Assembly: GCF_014204715.1 (NCBI RefSeq)
Contig: NZ_JACHLY010000001.1
Span: forward strand, 992,001 to 1,056,000
Length of the DNA: 64,000 bases
Origin: Streptomonospora salina
GTDB lineage: Bacteria > Actinomycetota > Actinomycetes > Streptosporangiales > Streptosporangiaceae
Direction of reading: 5' to 3'
Positions 50,101 to 58,097 of this stretch are shown here, piece by piece (within the stretch, counting starts at the first letter, position 1; the number at the start of each line of letters is the position of its first letter). The translations under genes were made by a program, and so were the position numbers. The notes below the pieces were generated by a model that searched no databases, had not been told where the DNA came from, and saw nothing but the letters and a program-made list of their open reading frames with translations.

Positions 50101-51886
50101 GTTGGGGCCGCTGGCGGTGGAGGAGGCGGGTGAGCGCGGTGTCGCCGCGGAGTCCCTGGAGGAGTTGGGGCGTTCCGGGCGGGCGGTTTCGGTGTGTCTG
50201 GCCGGCGAGTGGCGGTGGGTGGCGGTCGAGGACGCGGCGCGGTTGCGCGACGGTGCGGGTGTGCGGCTGCCGGAGTGGTTGGCGTCGTCGTCGGGCGGTG
50301 CTGCGGGGGTGTTCGCTGGGGCGGCGGAGGCGTTCGCCGCCGGGGTGGAGGATCCGCTGGGGGATCTGGTGTCGCGGTATGCGCGTACGCACGGTCCGTT
50401 CACGGCGGGTGCGGTTGCGGCGCGGTTGGGGGTGGATCGCGGTGCCGTGGCGGAGGTGCTGCGGCGCTTGTCGGGGGCGGGGCGTGTCGTCGAGGGGGAG
50501 TTCCGGCCGGGCGGCCAGGGCACGGAGTGGTGTGACGCCGATGTGCTGCGGGTGTTGCGGCGGCGGTCGGTGGCGCGGTTGCGGCGCGAGGTCGAGCCGG
50601 TGCCGCAGCGGGCCCTGGGGCGGTTCGTGCCCGCGTGGCAGCGTGTGGGTGCGGGGCGGGGGTCGCGTGGTGCCGATGGGGTGTTCGCGGCGGTGGAGTC
50701 GCTGCGGGGCGCTCCGGTGCCGGCGTCGGCATTGGAGTCGCTGGTGCTTCCGGCGCGGGTGGAAGGGTATGTGCCGGCGCTGCTGGACGAGTTGACGCAT
50801 GCGGGTGAGGTGCTGTGGGCGGGTGCGGGGCCGTTGGCGGGCAACGACGGGTGGGTGTGCCTGGTCCCGGCGGACGAGGCCGAGGTGTTGCTGCCGGAGC
50901 CCGCGCAGGAGGAGGCCGGGGCCTCGGCGGCGCATGCGGGGGTCGTTGCGGCGCTGCGTGCGGGCGGCGCGTTGTTCTTCCGGGACGTGGCCGATCGTGT
51001 GGTGGCGGAACAGGGGGCGGCGTCGGTGTCGGATGCGGCGGTGGTGGCGGCGCTGTGGGATCTGGTGTGGGCGGGTCGGGTCGGCAACGATTCGCTGTCG
51101 GGGCTGCGCGCGCTGCTGGGTGCGGGCGGGACGGCGCATCGGCGCCGGTCGCGGCGGCCGGTGCTGCCGAGCCGGGCGGGGCCGCCGACTGCGGCGGGGC
51201 GGTGGTGGCTGCTGCCGGAGCGTGAGCCGGAGGCGACGCGGCGGTTGACGGCGGGAGTGTCGGCGCTGCTGGACCGCTATGGGGTCCTGACGCGCGGTTC
51301 GGTGGTGGCTGAGCAGGGGCGGCGCGGGGACCGCCGTTCGGGCGGGCGCGGCGCGGGCGGGTTCAGTGCCGTGTATCCGGTGCTGCGGGGGTTCGAGGAT
51401 GCGGGGCGGGTGCGGCGGGGGTATTTCGTCGAGGGGTTGGGGGCGGCGCAGTTCGCGCTTCCGGGTGCGGTGGACCGGCTGCGGTCGCTGGACGGAGGGG
51501 GCGGGGGTGCGAGTGGCCGGGAGGCTCCGGTGGTGCTGGCGGCGGCGGATCCGGCGAACGTCTACGGTGCGGCGCTGCCGTGGCCGGCGGGTCCGGAGCC
51601 GGCGGGGCGGCCGGGGCGCAAGGCGGGTGCGCTGGTGGTGGTGGACGACGGTGCGCTGACGCTGTATCTGGAGCGGGGCGGGCGTTCGGCGCTGACGTTC
51701 GGTTCGGGCGGCGCGGAGTTGGAGCGGGCTGCGGGGGCGTTGGCGGAGACGGTGCGCGGGGGAGGTGTGGAGTCGCTGACGGTGCAGCGGTGCGACGGCG
51801 GCGAGGTGTTCGGTACGCCGTTGGAGGCGGCGCTGCTGGGTGCGGGTTTCCATGCCACGCCGAAGGCGCTGCGGCTGCGGCGGTGA
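47135..51886 (+). CDS. lhr: Lhr, large DNA repair helicase (full length)
   Basis: A 1583-residue superfamily 2 helicase. Motif I is VVAPTGSGKTLSAF (near residue 60), motif II is DEVH (near 186), VATSSLELGIDMG is a motif IV/V region, and QRVGRAGHN is motif VI. The winged-helix and Lhr-core domains follow to about residue 870, then the Lhr C-terminal region that occurs only in the long, bacterial form. Mycobacterial Lhr is a 3'-to-5' DNA translocase induced by DNA damage and linked to crosslink repair; a similar role is likely. The start is ATG at 47135; the N-terminal 25 residues are Gly/Ser-rich. Its codons end in G far more often than in C, unlike most plus-strand genes here. Confidence 0.95.
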   Translation: MSSVGGSGSSGSGPSGGDRDPLGRFSQATRTWFEQAFPSGPTPAQTGAWNEVARGENTLVVAPTGSGKTLSAFLWALDGLASRPVPEERVRRCRVLYVSPLKALAADIERNLRAPLSGIRRAAEAAGLDAAEPSVAVRTGDTPADRRRRLAASPPDILITTPESLFLVLTSQARAGLAGVETVIVDEVHALAGTKRGAHLALSLERLDALLKAPAQRIGLSATVRPPEEVAAFLGGPRPASVVAPPQAPSLDVRIAVPVADMAEPEAAVAAERSDDRASKARTSIWPHVEERVLDLVEAHRSSIVFCNSRRVAERLCARLNELADERRAFGGDAAASGASASLPGGSSGGSRLSPAEVMAEAGQTYGAEAGVVARAHHGSVSKDERAVIEGDLKAGRLPCVVATSSLELGIDMGAVDLVVQVESPPSVASGLQRVGRAGHNVGDVSRGVVFPKFRGDLLAASVVVERMRSGRIEELRMPRNPLDVLAQQVVAMAAMDEWEVVRLGSVVRRAAPFASLPDSSLSGVLDMVSGRYPSDEFAELRPRVVWDRDAGGADSGGAVSGRPGAQRLAVTSGGTIPDRGMYAVHLAAGGGGGPSRVGELDEEMVYESRVGDVFVLGASAWRIESITADRVMVSPAPGRPGRLPFWKADALGRPAELGRAIGAMARELGGLERSAAVERARGAGLDEWGAANLVDYLGEQEESTGWVPDDRTIVVERFRDELGDWRAVVHSPLGARVHAPWALVAGARLRERYGVDAQVVHGDDGIVVRLPDVEEDTGAGAGRRPRGGVAESLMVAPDEVEDAVTAELGGSALFAARFRECAARALLLPRRHPGRRMPLWQQRQRSAQLLSVAGRFGSFPIVSEAARECLRDVFDVDGLASLMADVRARRVRVVEVETQRASPFAQSLLMGYTAAFLYEGDAPAAEARAQALTLDSQLLADLLGHADLRELLDGGVVAEYESELQRLAPQRRADPAAGREGAADLLRELGPLAVEEAGERGVAAESLEELGRSGRAVSVCLAGEWRWVAVEDAARLRDGAGVRLPEWLASSSGGAAGVFAGAAEAFAAGVEDPLGDLVSRYARTHGPFTAGAVAARLGVDRGAVAEVLRRLSGAGRVVEGEFRPGGQGTEWCDADVLRVLRRRSVARLRREVEPVPQRALGRFVPAWQRVGAGRGSRGADGVFAAVESLRGAPVPASALESLVLPARVEGYVPALLDELTHAGEVLWAGAGPLAGNDGWVCLVPADEAEVLLPEPAQEEAGASAAHAGVVAALRAGGALFFRDVADRVVAEQGAASVSDAAVVAALWDLVWAGRVGNDSLSGLRALLGAGGTAHRRRSRRPVLPSRAGPPTAAGRWWLLPEREPEATRRLTAGVSALLDRYGVLTRGSVVAEQGRRGDRRSGGRGAGGFSAVYPVLRGFEDAGRVRRGYFVEGLGAAQFALPGAVDRLRSLDGGGGGASGREAPVVLAAADPANVYGAALPWPAGPEPAGRPGRKAGALVVVDDGALTLYLERGGRSALTFGSGGAELERAAGALAETVRGGGVESLTVQRCDGGEVFGTPLEAALLGAGFHATPKALRLRR

Positions 51887-52057
51887 GCGGTGGGACCGGG
51901 GCCGCGGTCTGCGGCTCGGAGGGTGTTTCGGGACGCGCCCGCGGCCCTCGCGGCGCCTCGCCGTGGCGGGGAATATCGACTCGCGCGGCGGATCGGCCGG
52001 GGAGCAGGATGGGGCCCGGACATCTGCCGCCGATTCCGCCTGTTGTGAGGTCCGCCG

Positions 52058-52633
52058 ATGCCTGCCGACGCCGCTGCCGTGCCGATCCGGGTGATGCGTG
52101 AGGAGGATGTCGGCGCCGCCGCCGCGGTGAGCCTGGCGGCCGGCGGTATGTTCGCCGAGGCGGGGCTGGTGCTGCCGCCGGACGACCCGCGGGAAACGCT
52201 GGGACAGGCGCGCTGGGTGCTTTTGGCGGACGGGCCGGTGCGCGGGTTGGCTGCGGTGGGGGTGCTGGACGGGGCGGCGCACCTGGAGGAGCTGGCGGTT
52301 CATCCCGAGCACGGGCGGCGCGGTGTGGGCGGCGCACTGCTGGAGGCGGCCTGCGACCGGGCGGGCGCAGAGGGGTTCGCGGTGCTGACGCTGACGACGT
52401 TCCGCGATGTGGCCTGGAACGCGCCCTGGTATGCGCGGCGCGGCTTCCGCCCGTTCGCGCCGACCGGGTGGGGGCCGCAGCTGCGTGGGCAGTGGCGTCG
52501 CGAAGAGGAGGCGGGGATCGCGGTGGCGCCGCGGATCGCGATGGTCCGCCGCCTGGACGGGGAGTGCCCGACCGCCGCGTCGCGCGGTTGCGGCACGGAT
52601 GCGTCGCCGCCGGGCGGTGCGGGTCGGTGCTGA
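52058..52633 (+). CDS. GNAT-family N-acetyltransferase
   Basis: A 191-residue GNAT protein. EELAVHPEHGRRGVGGALLE is the acetyl-CoA loop, and TLTTFRDVAWNAPWYARRGF is the end of the domain; the WNAPWYxxxGF form is typical of a common actinobacterial subgroup. The C-terminal 40 residues are outside the domain. The start at 52058 is ATG. It follows lhr after 171 bases. Substrate unknown. Confidence 0.85.
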   Translation: MPADAAAVPIRVMREEDVGAAAAVSLAAGGMFAEAGLVLPPDDPRETLGQARWVLLADGPVRGLAAVGVLDGAAHLEELAVHPEHGRRGVGGALLEAACDRAGAEGFAVLTLTTFRDVAWNAPWYARRGFRPFAPTGWGPQLRGQWRREEEAGIAVAPRIAMVRRLDGECPTAASRGCGTDASPPGGAGRC

Positions 52634-52673
52634 TGCGCCCCGACCGGGCCGGGGCGGTCGGGGCGCCCGGCCG

Positions 52674-53018
52674 TCAGGTGCCGGTGGCGTGCTTGGAGCG
52701 TTTGCACTTTCCGCACATCGGGTCGCTCATGGGGGTGGCCGTGCCGCAGTAGGTGCAGTGCCACTCGTCGGCGTTGTAGCGCCCTGACCGGATGTCGTCG
52801 AGCAGGGCCCATTCCACGTGCAGCTCCGTGCGCGAGTTGAAGCGCGTGGGCAGTGGTTTTCCGCAGTTCCAGCAGTCGGCGAGGAATCCCCGGTCCGCGT
52901 TCACCGTCGCCTGGCAGTCGGGGCAGTGGGCGAACCAGAGCAGGGCGTGGCCGTCGTCGCCGGCCGGCACGGCGACCCGGACTCCGTGGGCCGATCTGCC
53001 TTGCTCAACGTTGTCCAT
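52674..53018 (-). CDS. Small multi-zinc-ribbon protein
   Basis: A 114-residue protein with four CxxC pairs: CPDCQ, CWNCG, CTYCG and CGKCK. The pairs could form two zinc ribbons, one in each half. The middle has GFLADCWNCGKPLPTRFNSR and HVEWALLDDI. I recognise no named family; such proteins may bind nucleic acid or partner proteins. The start is ATG at 53018. The coordinates fit a gene of its own, convergent with the GNAT gene 40 bases away. Confidence 0.7.
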   Translation of the reverse strand: MDNVEQGRSAHGVRVAVPAGDDGHALLWFAHCPDCQATVNADRGFLADCWNCGKPLPTRFNSRTELHVEWALLDDIRSGRYNADEWHCTYCGTATPMSDPMCGKCKRSKHATGT

Positions 53019-53243
53019 GGCCCTCCAGGCTACACTTCGCGATGCCCGGCCGCCGGGTGGTCGCCGATCCGTTGCGGGCTTGCGGGCTCCGCGGCGTCCG
53101 GCCTTCGGAGGAGCCCGCGGCGGACGGCCGGGCCGTCCCGCGGAATCGCGCCGGGCCGCCGGTGCGGTGTGCCGATCCGCCCCGCAGGCCCGGCGCTCGG
53201 CGCCGTCCGGCCGCTCGTGTCGCGCCTCTCCCCCTGTCGGCGC

Positions 53244-54458
53244 TTACTCCACGGTGGATTCGAAGACGTCTTCGCGGGCGTGCTGCAGGGCCGAGAGGAG
53301 GGCGCCGCGCAGGACGGGCGATTGGACGCGGCCGACACTGACCCGGGGTGCGTTGGGTCCGATGCGATCGGTGGCGCGGGCGACGCGGCGGGCGAGGTCG
53401 TCGCCGCCGCTTTCGGCGACTTCGCCGCCGAGGACGACGAGTCCGGGGTCGAGGACGACGCATACGGCGGCGACGCCGCGGGCGATGCGGTCGGCGAGTT
53501 CGTCGAGGAAGCCGTCGCCGGCGTCGTGGGCTTCGGCCGCGGCGGTGAGGATGTCGCCGACGGCCGTGCCGGTGAATCCGTGGGATTCGCCGAGGGTGAT
53601 GATCTCCTGGGCGCCGACGAGGGCTTGGAAGCCGTGGGCGATGGTGGGTTTATCGCCGGTGCAGCGCAGCGACTGGTAGCCGCCGGGCAGGCCGACGTCT
53701 CCAGGCAGGGGTGCGCCGGGGACGGGCAGGTAGCCGATTTCGCCGGCGCCGCCGGTGGTGCCCCAGTGGATGCGGTCGTCGATGACGACGGCCATGCCGA
53801 CGCCGCCGCCTCCGCCGAGCCAGATGAGGGCGAAGTCTGAGGCGTCCTCACCGGCGCCTTCGGCGTGCTCGGCGAGGGCGGCGAGGTTGACGTCGTTTTC
53901 GATGCGGACTGTGGGGCCGAGGTCGTTGCGCAGGGTGTGGAAGGCGTCTTCGAGCCAGCTGTGCAGGTCGAAGGAGAAGCGCACGGCGCCGGTGCGGGGG
54001 TCGACGACGCCGGGGGTGCCGATGGTGCAGGCGCTGAGGTGGTCGAGGGGGACTTCGCAGGTGCGCAGGAGGCGCTGTACAGCGCCGCTGACCTGGTCGA
54101 CGGGGTCGCCGGTGTCGGTGGGGTCGAGGGTGAACTCGCCGGTGACCTGGCCGGTGATGTCGGCGAGGGCGCCGGTGACCTCGGAGGCGCGGATGTCGAG
54201 GGCGAGGGCGTAGGCGCTGGAGGGCACGACGGCGTAGAGGGCGGCGTTGGGGCCGCGTCCGCCGGCTTGGCTGCCGACGACGTGGACGAGCTGGCGTTCT
54301 TCGAGGCGGGCGAGCAGCTGGGAGGCGGTGACCTTGGACAGGCCGGTCTCCTGGCCGAGTTGGGTGCGGGTGAGAGGGCCCGACGAGAGCAGGAGCTCCA
54401 GGGCGGCCCGGTCGTTGAGCTGGCGCAGTAGGCGCGGAGTCCCCGGACGTCGAGACAT
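53244..54458 (-). CDS. ROK-family transcriptional regulator
   Basis: A 404-residue ROK (repressor, ORF, kinase) protein. The N-terminal winged helix has RTQLGQETGLSKVTASQLLA. The ROK domain has the Gly-rich GGGGGVGMAVVI and GTTGGAGEIGYLPV, but the CxCGxxGC zinc motif of ROK kinases is not seen. It is divergent from a sugar importer with a NagZ-type hydrolase, so it is probably its repressor, releasing on an amino sugar or its phosphate. I chose the ATG at 54458; the ATG at 54485 would place the start inside the putative operator. Confidence 0.9.
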   Translation of the reverse strand: MSRRPGTPRLLRQLNDRAALELLLSSGPLTRTQLGQETGLSKVTASQLLARLEERQLVHVVGSQAGGRGPNAALYAVVPSSAYALALDIRASEVTGALADITGQVTGEFTLDPTDTGDPVDQVSGAVQRLLRTCEVPLDHLSACTIGTPGVVDPRTGAVRFSFDLHSWLEDAFHTLRNDLGPTVRIENDVNLAALAEHAEGAGEDASDFALIWLGGGGGVGMAVVIDDRIHWGTTGGAGEIGYLPVPGAPLPGDVGLPGGYQSLRCTGDKPTIAHGFQALVGAQEIITLGESHGFTGTAVGDILTAAAEAHDAGDGFLDELADRIARGVAAVCVVLDPGLVVLGGEVAESGGDDLARRVARATDRIGPNAPRVSVGRVQSPVLRGALLSALQHAREDVFESTVE

Positions 54459-54486
54459 AACCGTGACACCCCGTTCTCTATCCATT

Positions 54487-54499
54487 AGGAAAGTTTCTT
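54487..54499. promoter_or_regulatory. Putative ROK operator
   Basis: AGGAAAGTTTCTT is a near-perfect dyad (AGGAAA, G, TTTCTT) in an AT-rich pocket 28 bases upstream of the ROK start. It resembles the AGGAAA-TTTCCT palindromes I recall for Streptomyces ROK regulators such as CsnR. It lies between divergent genes and could serve both. Confidence 0.6.
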
Positions 54500-54719
54500 G
54501 TTAGTTTAACGCCCAATCCGCGAAAGGCGCGCACCGGGCGCCTTCCGCAGTCCCTGCCGGGCCCGACGCCCGGCAGGGCGGGGGTTCGCACACCCGCTAT
54601 CCCAGCACACTCCGAACGACGACGAAGCCCGCATCGCGCTTGCAGCCGACCCAGAGATGTCCGGGGGCGTCTTCTCGACGCAACGTCGCGCGCGGCAACG
54701 CGTGGAGGGAGAAACCAGC

Positions 54720-56006
54720 ATGAGATCCCTGAAGACCGCAGCCTTTTCGACGGCGGTCCTGCTCGCCGCCACCGCCTGTGGCGGAGGCGGTTCCGAAAGC
54801 GGTGGCTCCGAGGCTCCCGACAGCCTGTCCGTGTGGGTCATGGGTACCGCCCAGGACTCGCTCCAGAAGTACTTCGACGACATCGAGAAGCGCTACCAGG
54901 AGGACTACCCCGACACCTCGGTGGAGGTGGAGTTCGTCCCGTGGGCCGACGCCCAGCAGTCCATCACCAACGCGCTGGCGGGCGGCGACGCCCCCGACGT
55001 GCTGGAGGTCGGCAACGACCAGGTCGCCAACTGGGCCTCCCAGGGCGCGGTCATGGACATCAGTTCCCGCACCGAGGGGTGGGACGCGGTCGCCGACATG
55101 GACCAGGCCGCGGTCGAATACGGCACCTATGACGGCGCCCAGTACGGAATCCCGTGGTTCTCCGGCGTGCGCACCCTCTACTACCGCTCCGACTGGCTCG
55201 ACGACCTCGGCATGGACGCGCCCCGGAACTGGGACGAGCTGACCGAGGTCGCCACAGCGATCGAGGACGAGCGCGACGTGCCCGGCTTCGCCGCCCCCAC
55301 CGACTTCACCAACGGCATCGCCAGCTTCATCTGGAGCAACGGCGGCGAGATCGCGGTGCAGGAGGGCGGCGAGTGGCAGGGCCGGCTCACCTCGGCCGAG
55401 ACCCGGGAGGCCATCGAGTTCTACGCCGGGCTGACCTCCGAGGAGAACATCTCCCCGCAGGCCTACGTGGGCGAGAACGAGCTGGTGCCGCTGGCCGACA
55501 TGGCCAACGGCGAAGTCGGCATGTACATCGACGGCGGCTGGGCGCTGACCTCCATGGAGGAGCAGGCCGAGGACCCCGCCGTGCTGGAGGAGATCCAGGC
55601 GGCGCCCATCCCCGGCGCCGACGGCACCGCCCCGGCCTTCGCCGGCGGTTCGGCCCTGACGCTGTTCTCCACCACCGAGCACCCCGACGCCGCCTGGGAC
55701 CTGCTGACGACGATGGGCGACAAGACCGGCGGCAAGGACTACGCCGACGCGGGCGGCTTCTTCCCGGCCTACCCGGAGATGCTCGACAACGAGGAGTACC
55801 AGTCCGACCCGCTGAAGGCGGCCGCCGCCGAGCAGATGAAGAACACCAAGTTCTTCCCGGCCACCCCGAACTGGAACGCCGCCGACCAGGACGGCAAGAT
55901 CCTGCCCGGCGCGATGCTGGACATCGTCAAGGGCGAGGACCCCGAAACGGTCCTGGAAGAGGCGAACAAGGAGCTGACCGAGACGCTGAACGAACCGGTC
56001 GCCTGA
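54720..56006 (+). CDS. Sugar-binding lipoprotein, ABC importer (amino-sugar type)
   Basis: A 428-residue extracellular solute-binding protein. The lipobox is LLAATAC with Cys 20, followed by a Gly/Ser linker. SLSVWVMGTAQDSLQKYFDD starts the binding fold; GIPWFSGVRTLYYRSDWLDD lies near the hinge. The start is ATG at 54720 with GGAGGGAGA upstream. The layout ROK regulator - binding protein - two permeases - GH3 NagZ-type enzyme suggests N-acetylglucosamine, chitobiose or muropeptide sugars as the ligand. A GC-rich hairpin separates it from the first permease. Confidence 0.9.
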   Translation: MRSLKTAAFSTAVLLAATACGGGGSESGGSEAPDSLSVWVMGTAQDSLQKYFDDIEKRYQEDYPDTSVEVEFVPWADAQQSITNALAGGDAPDVLEVGNDQVANWASQGAVMDISSRTEGWDAVADMDQAAVEYGTYDGAQYGIPWFSGVRTLYYRSDWLDDLGMDAPRNWDELTEVATAIEDERDVPGFAAPTDFTNGIASFIWSNGGEIAVQEGGEWQGRLTSAETREAIEFYAGLTSEENISPQAYVGENELVPLADMANGEVGMYIDGGWALTSMEEQAEDPAVLEEIQAAPIPGADGTAPAFAGGSALTLFSTTEHPDAAWDLLTTMGDKTGGKDYADAGGFFPAYPEMLDNEEYQSDPLKAAAAEQMKNTKFFPATPNWNAADQDGKILPGAMLDIVKGEDPETVLEEANKELTETLNEPVA

Positions 56007-56031
56007 CCCGTTTCCGGCCCTCTCGGTGAGC

Positions 56032-56068
56032 GCCGGGGCGGCGGCCTGCCCCCTCCCGCCGCCCCGGC
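56032..56068 (+). other. Intercistronic hairpin between binding protein and permease
   Basis: GCCGGGGCGGCGG pairs with CCGCCGCCCCGGC (13 bases) around an 11-base loop, 25 bases after the binding-protein stop. Such hairpins often stabilise the binding-protein part of the message and lower permease expression. No T-run follows, so full termination is unlikely. Confidence 0.65.
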
Positions 56069-56090
56069 CCCGACCTGATTGCGAAATCCC

Positions 56091-57083
56091 ATGGCACCAA
56101 CCGCCGAAGCGGTGCGGGAGCAGAGCCCGCCTGAGCCGCCGCCCCCCGGCGGCGGGCCCAAGCCGCGCCGCCGCCGCTCCCTGTCCACGCCCTACCTGCT
56201 GATCGGCCCCGCCCTGGCCATCCTGGTCCTGGTGCTCGTCTGGCCGATCGTGCAGATGGTGTGGAACTCCCTGCACGACTACACCGTCCGCAACCTGCTG
56301 CCCAACGCTCCGGCACCGGAGTGGAACGGCTTCGCGCACTACCGCCGGCTGCTGACCGACCCGGAGTTCTGGGCCATCCTGCGCAACACCGTGGTGGTGT
56401 GCGTGCTCATGGTGGGCGGCACGATGGCGCTGGGCACGCTGATCGGCATCCTGCTGCACAAGCTGCCGCGCTGGTTCTCCGTGACGGTGTCGGTGGGCAT
56501 GATGCTGGCCTGGGCCACTCCGGCCATCAGCGCCTCGCTGGTGTTCCGCTGGCTGTTCCTGCCCGAGCGCGGCCTGGTCAACGTGGCGCTGGACGGGCTG
56601 CCCGACTGGCTCGTGGGCAGCGGCTGGCTGAACTACAACTGGTTCCTCGAACCGGTCCCGCTGTTCAGCGTGCTGATCGCGGTCATCGTGTGGCAGTCGT
56701 TCCCGTTCATCGCCGTGTCGGTGCTGGCCGGGCTCAAAAGCATCCCGCACGAGCTGTACGAAGCCGTCCGGGTCGACGGCGCCGGCGGGTGGCGCTCCTT
56801 CTGGAACGTCACCTTCCCGATGCTGCGCCCGCTGTTCGCGCTGCTGCTGGTACTGCAGATCATCTGGGACCTGCGGGTGTTCACCCAGCTCTACATCCTG
56901 GCCAACAGCTTCCAGAACAAGTCGGTCTACCTGCTCTCGTACTACATCTACCAGCAGGGGTTCTCGGCCAGCCCGGCCAACTACGGCATGGGCTCGGCGA
57001 TCGCCGTGGTGATGACCGTGATGATCCTCGTCGTCACCGCCTACTACCTGCGCATCATGATCCGCCAGGGGGAGACCCGATGA
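56091..57083 (+). CDS. Sugar ABC permease, MalF/UgpA type
   Basis: A 330-residue permease with six membrane helices after a 30-residue Pro-rich, positively charged N-terminus. The coupling motif is PHELYEAVRVDGAGGWRSFW. It pairs with the following permease. I chose the ATG at 56091 (MAPTAEAV); a TTG four codons upstream is possible. The final four bases overlap the next gene (ATGA). Confidence 0.92.
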   Translation: MAPTAEAVREQSPPEPPPPGGGPKPRRRRSLSTPYLLIGPALAILVLVLVWPIVQMVWNSLHDYTVRNLLPNAPAPEWNGFAHYRRLLTDPEFWAILRNTVVVCVLMVGGTMALGTLIGILLHKLPRWFSVTVSVGMMLAWATPAISASLVFRWLFLPERGLVNVALDGLPDWLVGSGWLNYNWFLEPVPLFSVLIAVIVWQSFPFIAVSVLAGLKSIPHELYEAVRVDGAGGWRSFWNVTFPMLRPLFALLLVLQIIWDLRVFTQLYILANSFQNKSVYLLSYYIYQQGFSASPANYGMGSAIAVVMTVMILVVTAYYLRIMIRQGETR

Positions 57084-57991
57084 CCGCGACCGCCTCCGCG
57101 ACCCCGCGCCGCCGGCGCCGCGCCCCCGTGGGGGTACTGGTGCGCAGGACCGGCCTGTACGCCGCCGGCGTCGCCGTATTCCTGTTCTCGGTGTTTCCCG
57201 TCTACTGGATGGTGGCCACCGCGTTCAAACCCGTCGGCGAGATCTTCTCCAAGGACGTGCGGCTGTTCCCGGCGACGCTGACGCTGGAGCACTTCGACCG
57301 GGTGCTCAACGACGAGCTGATCCCCGGGGTGAACTTCTGGGAGTTCCTGGTCAACAGCCTGATCGTGACGCTGGGGTCGGTGGCGGCGGGCGCGGTGCTG
57401 TCGCTGCTGGCGGCGGTGGCGGTGGCGCGGTTCCGCTTCCGGATGCGCAGCGCCTTCATCATCCTGCTGCTGGTGATCCAGATGGTGCCCGCCGAGGCGC
57501 TGATCATCTCGGTCTTCATCAACTTCCGCCGGTTCCAGGACGCCACCGGCGTGCAGATGCTGGGCAACCTCACGGGCATCCTCGTGGTCTACACGGCGGT
57601 CGCGCTGCCGATCACCATCATGATGCTGCGCGGATTCGTGGCGTCGGTGCCGCGCGAGTTGGAGGAGGCCGCCGCCATCGACGGCGCGAGCCCGTGGACG
57701 GTGTTCTGGCGGATCCTGATGCCGCTGGTGGCGCCGGGCCTGGTGGCCGCCAGCATCTTCGCGTTCATCACCGCGTGGAACGAGTTCATCGTCGCGCTGA
57801 CGTTCCTGGGCCGCAGCACCGAGGAGTACACGCTGCCGCTGTCGCTGTCCTACTACTTCGGACGCTACGGCACCGAGTGGGGAGCCATCATGGCGGCCTC
57901 CACGCTGCTGACCCTGCCGGTGATGGCGTTCTTCCTGTTCGCCCAGCGCCGCATGGTGTCGGGGCTGACCCTGGGAGCGGTCAAGGGCTGA
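57080..57991 (+). CDS. Sugar ABC permease, MalG/UgpE type
   Basis: A 303-residue permease with six helices. The coupling motif is PRELEEAAAIDGASPWTVFW, and the C-terminus, GLTLGAVKG, matches the MalG-type ending. It overlaps the previous gene by 4 bases (ATGA), so the two subunits are made together. No ATPase gene follows; a shared MsiK-like ATPase is expected. A strong hairpin lies before the downstream GH3 gene. Confidence 0.92.
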   Translation: MTATASATPRRRRRAPVGVLVRRTGLYAAGVAVFLFSVFPVYWMVATAFKPVGEIFSKDVRLFPATLTLEHFDRVLNDELIPGVNFWEFLVNSLIVTLGSVAAGAVLSLLAAVAVARFRFRMRSAFIILLLVIQMVPAEALIISVFINFRRFQDATGVQMLGNLTGILVVYTAVALPITIMMLRGFVASVPRELEEAAAIDGASPWTVFWRILMPLVAPGLVAASIFAFITAWNEFIVALTFLGRSTEEYTLPLSLSYYFGRYGTEWGAIMAASTLLTLPVMAFFLFAQRRMVSGLTLGAVKG

Positions 57992-58014
57992 CCCCGCCCC
58001 TCCCCCTCCCGGCA

Positions 58015-58051
58015 CGGTCCGGCGCCGCCCCGGCGGCGCGGCGCCGGACCG
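58015..58051 (+). other. Hairpin between permease and GH3 genes
   Basis: CGGTCCGGCGCCG (58015-58027) pairs perfectly with CGGCGCCGGACCG (58039-58051), 11-base loop. It may be a partial terminator that lowers expression of the GH3 gene relative to the importer. Confidence 0.6.
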
Positions 58052-58097
58052 CCGCGCGCCCGCACCGCACACCCCTTCCTTCGTGAACGGAGCACCC

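Noticed and set aside
46439-52312. A 1957-codon open frame on the minus strand opposite lhr
   Set aside because: Its product is Arg/Pro/His-rich without any domain, the mirror of GC-rich lhr codons, and lhr has clear helicase motifs on the plus strand.
53082-53118. 9-base hairpin GCGGGCTCC/GGAGCCCGC downstream of the ROK gene
   Set aside because: It lies about 130 bases after the stop and is short for this GC content; possible but not supported enough to list.
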